Below are positions 58,061 to 64,000 of a stretch of 64,000 nucleotides of DNA, in pieces. A program made the translations under genes and the position numbers. Positions within the stretch are counted from its first letter, which is position 1, and each line of letters begins with the position of its first letter. Where the stretch lies: the NCBI GenBank assembly GCA_030035585.1, contig CM057469.1, positions 19,462,501 through 19,526,500 on the forward strand, in the 5' to 3' direction. Below the pieces are notes generated by a model. It was not told the origin of the DNA. It ran no database searches and saw only the letters and a program-made list of their open reading frames with translations. The DNA is from Dugong dugon. Its lineage: Eukaryota > Chordata > Mammalia > Sirenia > Dugongidae.

Positions 58061-58750
58061 TAGTCCTCAGCTAACACCTGCTATCTACCAGACTTTTTCT
58101 TTTTTTTATTGTACTTCAGGTGAAGGCTTACAGAACAAATAGTTTCTCACGAAACAGTAGTACACATATTGTTTTATGACATTGGTTAGCAACCCCACAT
58201 GTCAACCCTCTAACTTCTCAACCTTTTTTTTTTGGTGAAAATACACGTAGCCAAAGATACACCATTTCAAAAATTTCTACATGCACAGTTCAGTGACATT
58301 GACTACACTCTTCCAGTTGCGCTGCTATTCTCACTTAAGATGAAGGCTTACAGAACAAAGTAGTTTCTCATTTAACAGTTACTACACATGTTGCCCTATG
58401 ACAATGGTTAACAATCTCACAACACATCCACAATATCCTTACTCAACCTTGGGTTCCCTATCACCAGCTTCCCTGTCCCCTTCTGCCTTCTGGCCCTTGT
58501 CACTGGACTGCTGTACCTCATTAGTCCCATTTGGTTTTACGGAGCTGTCCACTCCCAGGCTGAACATCTACCAGACATTTTATATATGTTATTTCATTCA
58601 ATCCTCACAAGAGTTCTGCAAGTTCTTCATTACAATTCTTAATTTGTAGAAGATCTCAAATAACATGTTTAAAGTCACACAGCCAGTAAATGAAAAAAGC
58701 CAGGTCTATCTGATCCCAAAACCCATGCTCCTTCCACTGCAGTACCACTG
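58061..58750 (-). mobile_element. MIR, - strand, interrupted
   Basis: ACACCTGCTATCTACCAGAC, then after an L1 insertion TATTTCATTCAATCCTCACA, GTCACACAGCCAGTAAATGA and CCATGCTCCTTCCACTGC: reversed MIR. Confidence 0.75.
58094..58565 (-). mobile_element. Composite L1 3' UTR insertion with TSD
   Basis: Flanked by ATCTACCAGAC (58,083-58,093 and 58,566-58,576). Inside, GAAGGCTTACAGAACAAA...ATGACA begins twice (about 58,117 and 58,343), the two ~110-bp copies separated by an L1M-like 3' end piece (58,227-58,333, with its own poly(T)). The left poly(T) is the tail. Confidence 0.82.
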
Positions 58751-58754
58751 ATCC

Positions 58755-58895
58755 ATTAACGCAACAAATATTTACTGATAACTACCCTTTGCCAGGCACT
58801 GGGGGAAACGTATTTAGCAAAACATATGTGGTTCCACTGTCCTGTTACTTACAATCTGGTGGAGGAGATAAAATCAGACATTAATCATAGAGTCA
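58755..58895 (+). mobile_element. Ancient mammal-wide repeat fragment
   Basis: AACAAATATTTACTGATAAC and GCCAGGCACTGGGGGAAA, unnamed old type. Confidence 0.45.
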
Positions 58896-60290
58896 CACAA
58901 GTGGATGTAGAATTAAAACACAGCAACTGCTAAAACAGCATCATTTGACAACAAGTAACTTTTTAGGTGGTTGGGTGGCTGAGCTTCTGCTCTTCTTTCT
59001 ATGAGTTCTCAAGGAAAAGACCCTAAGAGCATTTGCTTCAGAAAACTTTGACATTTTTCCCAATAGGAACCATCTGAGAAGCTTTCCTCATGCAGATGAG
59101 CCTTCCAAGGACTTTGGTTTAAAAAGCATTTTTAAAAATTGGCATCTATTTTTATGCTAGGAAAGAGTTAATAACATTTGTTATGTCAAAGGTTGGGTCC
59201 TCCCACTACAATGTCAAGTAGAACCAGTAGCAGTTACCTGGTGAGTTTAATCAGCTTGGTGGTTGTCCAGAGAAGAGGCAAAGGCAGAGGTAGAATATTA
59301 GAGTCAGGGTCCCAAGACTAATATTATCTATCTAGTAATTTTGGGAAAACTCTGGTAATAGTCAGTGAGTGGCATTTAAACTGATGTTTAAACTGCAACA
59401 GCTGATTTTCTGGGTGCATTTTATAACTTCATTGTTGGGAGGACGGCCTGTCATGGCCCTTGCCCCTAAGCCTTGGTTCTGGAGCATTCCCTGATAATGA
59501 AAACTGGGAACTGACTTTTTCTCTCTCTCCCCCAGTTTCTTCTCCCTCAGTGTTCCAGTGCATAGTAAAACTTCCCTCTCTGCTCTGCTCATGCGCCTGC
59601 ATTATATGGCACCTGACCAATTCTACTTCAATATCAATTCCCAGCAGGGAGAGAATGGGGTCCTTCACTTGCAACACGGAAGGGGTAAGTACAGAAATCA
59701 GCCCTGCGTTGGCTGCAGGGAGTGACCGGCTGACCATGTGGGACCAGCACCACTATTGAAGCTGAACTTGTTCTGTCTAGTCTGTATGTGACTAAAATGT
59801 TGTTCCATCCAATGCCTGTGTGTAAGTCATGCTTTTGTTGCCGACTCCAGACCTTGACTCAACAGTTTGGCTCTATGAGCAGCGTCAACACTCAGAGTCC
59901 TAAGTATCCCTTTATCTTGTAGCTGTCGTGACTGTGCTTTCAACAGTTAGTAAAGCTTGGCCCCTGGAGAAAGCCATGAGAGAATGATCTGATGGTGCAG
60001 AGCACGAGAGGGGCGCCCCTTTACAGAACTGGTATGACCCACCCTGGTAAGAGCGAGACTATAACAGCGGCCTTGCTGACCACAGGACTGCTCTGTAGCT
60101 GTTGCTCCTGGCTCTGCTCCCAGCTGTCTCTGAGTATTATGAGAGGATGTTTAAAATAAGGTTTTCAGTGACTCAGTCCCCTTTTGATTCTGTTTCCTCA
60201 GGAAACTAGTCTTCCCAGACCAGGAAGTTTGTTCTTCACCCCACCTCCCAATTCTACTCACCAATTCTATTGTGAATTCTGCTGCCTGAG
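58896..60290. other. Largely unique intergenic sequence
   Basis: No transposon recognised. A splice-like pair (acceptor ending 59,535, donor GTAAGT at 59,685) brackets 149 bp, but no coding homology is visible. Frames on both strands are open there, which argues against a real signal. Confidence 0.45.
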
Positions 60291-60294
60291 TACT

Positions 60295-60755
60295 CTTCCT
60301 TTCCTCTTCTCCAGTCTAAATTATACCCATTCTTCAGGACCTTATTCAAATCCTACAAGGCTCTGTTCTATCTGAGTTTCAAATGGTCCAATTCCCTCCT
60401 CTGAATTCCCAGAGTCCCTTATTAATTCTATTCTGCATTTGGTTCTGAGTCCTTCCCTCATTAATGGGTTTTTGAATTTATTTATTCATTCTCTCATTTA
60501 AGAAAATACTTAATGAGTGGCCACTTTGTGTTGGGCTCTTGAGATTCTTCAAAGAACAAGATATGTTTTATAAAGTGTTTTGCCTCTACAGCTAAAATGT
60601 AAACTATTGATTTGGGAGACGATATTTTTTTGGTGGTCACAATCTTCACTCTCCTTGTCTTTCTGTTACTCCATTGTCTTGCAAAATGTTCCGCATCCAA
60701 ACAAGTGCTCAATGCATACTTCCGAATGAATGAATAAATGAAAGAATCTATTAAT
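60295..60755 (+). mobile_element. L2 LINE 3' region
   Basis: CCATTCTTCAGGACCTTATT and the end AAGTGCTCAATGCATACTTC + GAATGAATGAATAAATGAAA are L2 blocks. Confidence 0.65.
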
Positions 60756-60804
60756 CACTCAGTAACCTGGTAAGAGTTTTTTAAGCTTTGGTGGTTTTGG
60801 ATCA

Positions 60805-61262
60805 TGTTGTTGTTGTTAGTTGCTGTTGAGTCGACTCTGACTTATATTTCGTTATGTACAACAGAATGAAACATTGCTTGGTCCTGCATCATCCTCACAA
60901 TCACTGGCATGTTTGAGTCCATGGTTATAGCTACTGTGCCAATTCATCTCACTGAGAGCCTCAAACACCATCATTGGCCCTCTGTGTCCCAAACATGATG
61001 TCCTCCTCTAACGATTGATCCCTCCCAAAAGTGTGTCCAAAATGAAAGAGTCAGATAATGTTCTATGGTGATACTAAGATTTTCATTGGCTAATAGTAAG
61101 AAGTAGATCACCAAGCCTCTCTTCCTAGTTTGTCTTAGCCTGGAAGCTCCACTGAAACCTGTCCACCATGGGTGACTCTGTTGGTATTTGAAATACTGGT
61201 GGCATAGCTTCCAGCATCACAGCGTCACACAAGCCACCACAATACAACAAACTGACAAACGG
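60805..61262 (-). mobile_element. Internally deleted RTE element, - strand
   Basis: Left end is the reversed RTE tail (TGTTGTTGTTAGTTGCTG), then CACATCATGATGTCC-like CAAACATGATGTCCTCCTCT from the RTE C-terminus. Right end is the RTE 5' UTR (GTATTTGAAATACTGGTGGC, CACAATACAACAAACTGAC). The coding middle is absent. Confidence 0.88.
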
Positions 61263-61420
61263 TAGTGGTCTTGCATCATAGAGAGTCGAATACCTTATGA
61301 AATACAGGTATTTCAACTCTAACCCATTTCTGATATACATACACACATATAGAGAGCATATATGTATACATATGTACATATACTTTATATATGTATGTAT
61401 AAAACTATATATGTATATAT

Positions 61421-61581
61421 AAAATCAAACCCAAAGCCGTCGAGTTGTTTCCGACTCATAGTGACCCTACAGGAGAGAGTAGAACTGCCCCATAGGATTT
61501 CCAAGGAGTAGCTGGTGGATTCGAAATGCCGACCTTTTGGTTAGCAGCCGAGCTCTTAACCACCGTACTACCAGGGCTCCA
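61421..61581 (-). mobile_element. AfroSINE, short type
   Basis: Reversed copy from AATCAAACCCAAAGCCGTC to ACTACCAGGGCTCC, inserted in TA/TG-rich simple sequence. Confidence 0.95.
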
Positions 61582-61582
61582 T

Positions 61583-61583
61583 A

Positions 61584-61647
<64 letters not shown>
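61583..61647. repeat. Compound (TG)n(TA)n microsatellite
   Basis: About eight TG units followed by some 22 TA units, directly beside the SINE 5' end. Apparent long Tyr/Ile frames here are artefacts. Confidence 0.97.
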
Positions 61648-61649
<2 letters not shown>

Positions 61650-63527
61650 CATATAAATGTTCAAATAATTCAAATTTAAGAGGGATAATCATTAATTTTC
61701 TAAACTATTTCTCCACTTTACAAGAACTTTTGCCACAGAGTTTCCTTAAACTGTGAGTTCCTGACTCTAGAACGTTAAAAAAAACCTATTCAGTAATGCA
61801 ACTTCTAAGTTACTACAGGGAGTAACGACCACACCAGTGTTACCTGCTTGGACTGCAGTGGGTGGAAATCTGTTCTTAAAAGCAGTCCTCTGAGTACAGC
61901 AGTTATTTCAGCTGCCGCCTGGTGTTGAACATAGTGCAAAAACATGCTGCAGAGTTGCAGGACTTGATCCTTTTACATCATTCAAAGGGTATTGTGATGC
62001 ACTGCGGGTTAGAAAATTTTGCTAGACAATGCCTTTCAGGTCTTGGGCTTGTAAAATGTAGGAAGCCTTTTAGTTTCTTCGGAGAGCCCAGCGGCATGTG
62101 GAAGAAAGGGTAAAACTCTGTAGGCAAATAAGCCACCATATCTAATCACAAGCACTTTCTTTTCTATAGAGATTGCTCCAAGGACAACATAAGGGCAGAG
62201 ATCTGGGTGGTGATGAGAAAGTGGCAAGCACTGACCTTTGCAAGCTAGAATTGAGGAAGGAGGGGTTGGCATGAAGAAAAAATGAGTCCAACTCTGTCTG
62301 ATCCAAGACTAGACTAGACTCCACCCTGCTGCTGCTGGAGGCATCAGAGGAGGCTTTTAATTGTTTAAAAATATAGTTCAAATCAATCCATAGAGCAAAA
62401 CTGTAGCACTGCGATATAGACATAGCAAGTCGTAACTCGAGAAGAACAGACTGGCAAAAATGTTCTTTCACAGTCAATCTTTATAAAAAAACAAAATAAA
62501 ATATCAATAATATCTACAGTAGCCTGGCCTGGATACACCGAAATCTCTTAGTTAAATAATGTTTGCAACTAGGAAGTAAAGGATTACTATAAGGTCCAGA
62601 TGTCATATAGAAGAGACCAGATGTTGGTTTTGGATTCTCACCAGGAGCTTAACCCACATGGCATCTATCTTTCCTCCATTCATGCTTGTTTGCTTCTGTG
62701 TCTAATCTGCTTTTTCAGTATCTCGAAAGTGTTAGGTTAAGACACCTCCTACACTGATAGCACTTTCATGACATATAGTGCCCACCTATATTTTCCACTT
62801 CTGGGGTTTATTGGGAAGCCACTGTCCCACTGACAGTATGTGCTGTGTAATGGTTTGAAATGGAAGAAACAAGCATGAGCAGCAGATTACTGTTTTTACA
62901 GGGTATTGTATGAGGTGGTGCATTCTGGAGGTGTGATTGTGCAAAACTTTTGTCTCTTTTGACTTTTGCACAGTGAGATAAGCCTTGTAAGTATATTTCT
63001 GGGTTCCCGTGTGTTATTTGCAAGTTATGTTTCTTGCGATGATTCCATAGCAAGAATGGGGTTCACAAGAAAACCTCATTTTCAGACACCATACATCGTA
63101 TGCACCTGTCAAGGGATCTAGAAGGCGAAGCAGAGAATGCAGCACTAAGAAGATGGAGACTCGAACCACAATTATGTGCAGCCATTGCAAGGTGCCTTTA
63201 TGTGTTAATCCACATTTTGAAAAGTTTCATCGAATAAAATAAAATTGCTAATATGATTTTTTTCTTGCCTTATCCCACATAATCCTAACTCTAGAGTCCA
63301 GAGGAACATGTGTCCCACATAATATGTATCAAAATCCATATTACCTACTGAAAGTTCAGACACACTCAATGATTCAGCGTGCATTCCATTAATGAAAAAA
63401 AATTAGATCAACAAAAAATTAAAAGCAAAAAATAATTTCATCATGAAAGGGATATGGCCTCATTAACATAAAAAAGAAACCCTATTCCCAAATGGGATTA
63501 TATCTACAAGCATAGGGGTTAGGATTC
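61648..63527. other. Intergenic, no gene seen
   Basis: No transposon or gene recognised over 1.9 kb. Confidence 0.45.
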
Positions 63528-63948
63528 TCCTATGGATTGAATTATGTCCCAAAATATGTGTTGTGAATCCTAACCTCTAAGCTGAGTTATAATTCCATTT
63601 GGAATAGGCTGATTTTGTTATGTTAATGAGGCAGGATTAGTGTAAGGTGTGTCTTCACGCCTCTTCAATCTCTTTTGAGATATAAAAATGATTAAACAAG
63701 AAAGCTACTAAGCAGAGATGGAGTAAGATAGATGCCAAGACACATGGAGATCTCCAAGGAACCAGGAAGCAGAAGCTAAAGAGACAAGGACCTTCCTCCA
63801 GAGCTGACAGAGAGAGAAAGTCTTCCCCTAGAGCTGGTGCTCTGAATTCAGACTTCCAGCCTCCTAAACTGTGAGAGAATAAACTTCTGTTTGTGAAAGT
63901 CATCCACTTGTGGTATTTCTGTTATGGCAGCACTAGATAACAAAGAAT
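63528..63948 (+). mobile_element. ERVL-MaLR-type 5' LTR
   Basis: TCCTATGGATTGAATTATGT start and GCACTAGATAACAAAGAA end, close to the LTR at 1115. Unlike the other copies it is followed by internal sequence, so it is the 5' LTR of an element running out of the window. Confidence 0.88.
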
Positions 63949-64000
63949 CTGGTACTGAGAAGTGGGGGTGCTGCTCTAACAAATACCTACTGTGTGGAAA
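63949..64000 (+). mobile_element. MaLR internal region start with tRNA-Leu-like PBS
   Basis: TGGTACTGAGAAGTGGGGG at 63,950 resembles the tRNA-Leu primer site used by ERVL elements, with one extra base. The element continues beyond the window. Confidence 0.65.

Noticed and set aside
61456..61756. Frames rich in Tyr-Ile repeats
   Set aside because: Translation of the (TA)n microsatellite.

Overview
This is vertebrate, specifically placental mammal, nuclear DNA. The dense, distinctive tRNA-derived SINE (AfroSINE type, about 35 copies or fragments), the RTE LINE sharing its 3' tail, and the L1 3' UTR types point to an afrotherian, most likely an elephant (inference from family knowledge; no search was run). 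There are no prokaryotic genes, operons or CRISPR arrays. Layout: bases 1-4.8 kb hold the 3' end of one host gene, ADSS2 (adenylosuccinate synthase 2), on the + strand: the penultimate coding exon (2044-2193), the last coding exon (3616-3668) and a long AT-rich 3' UTR. If human synteny holds, the rest is the gene-poor interval beyond ADSS2 (toward ZBTB18 in human). I found no other convincing host coding exon. The remaining ~59 kb is layered transposon debris: a 5'-truncated L1 on the - strand (about 9.9-16 kb) riddled with later insertions; L2, MIR, MLT1 and MER5A relics; five ERVL-MaLR-like LTRs (the last one continuing into its internal region at the window edge); two copies of a GC-rich LTR family; and RTE fragments carrying endonuclease (35.5-36.9 kb) and reverse transcriptase (53.2-54.2 kb) pieces. 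The largest structure is a complete but thoroughly broken class I endogenous retrovirus (38,809-48,755): two LTRs, a 4-bp target duplication CCTG, a primer binding site best matching tRNA-Ser, decayed gag-pro-pol-env and a polypurine tract. A MaLR-type LTR and an AfroSINE have inserted into its pol, giving a relative chronology. A diverged relative of its LTR sits alone at 25,958-26,395. Many insertions are supported here by target-site duplications read directly from the sequence. Points worth a second look are an unclassified ~450-bp repeat present three times, several inverted or composite retrotransposon structures, a 24-bp micro-insertion with an 11-bp target duplication, and a U3 repeat that differs in copy number between the two proviral LTRs. 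I did not find a new multi-gene functional system.
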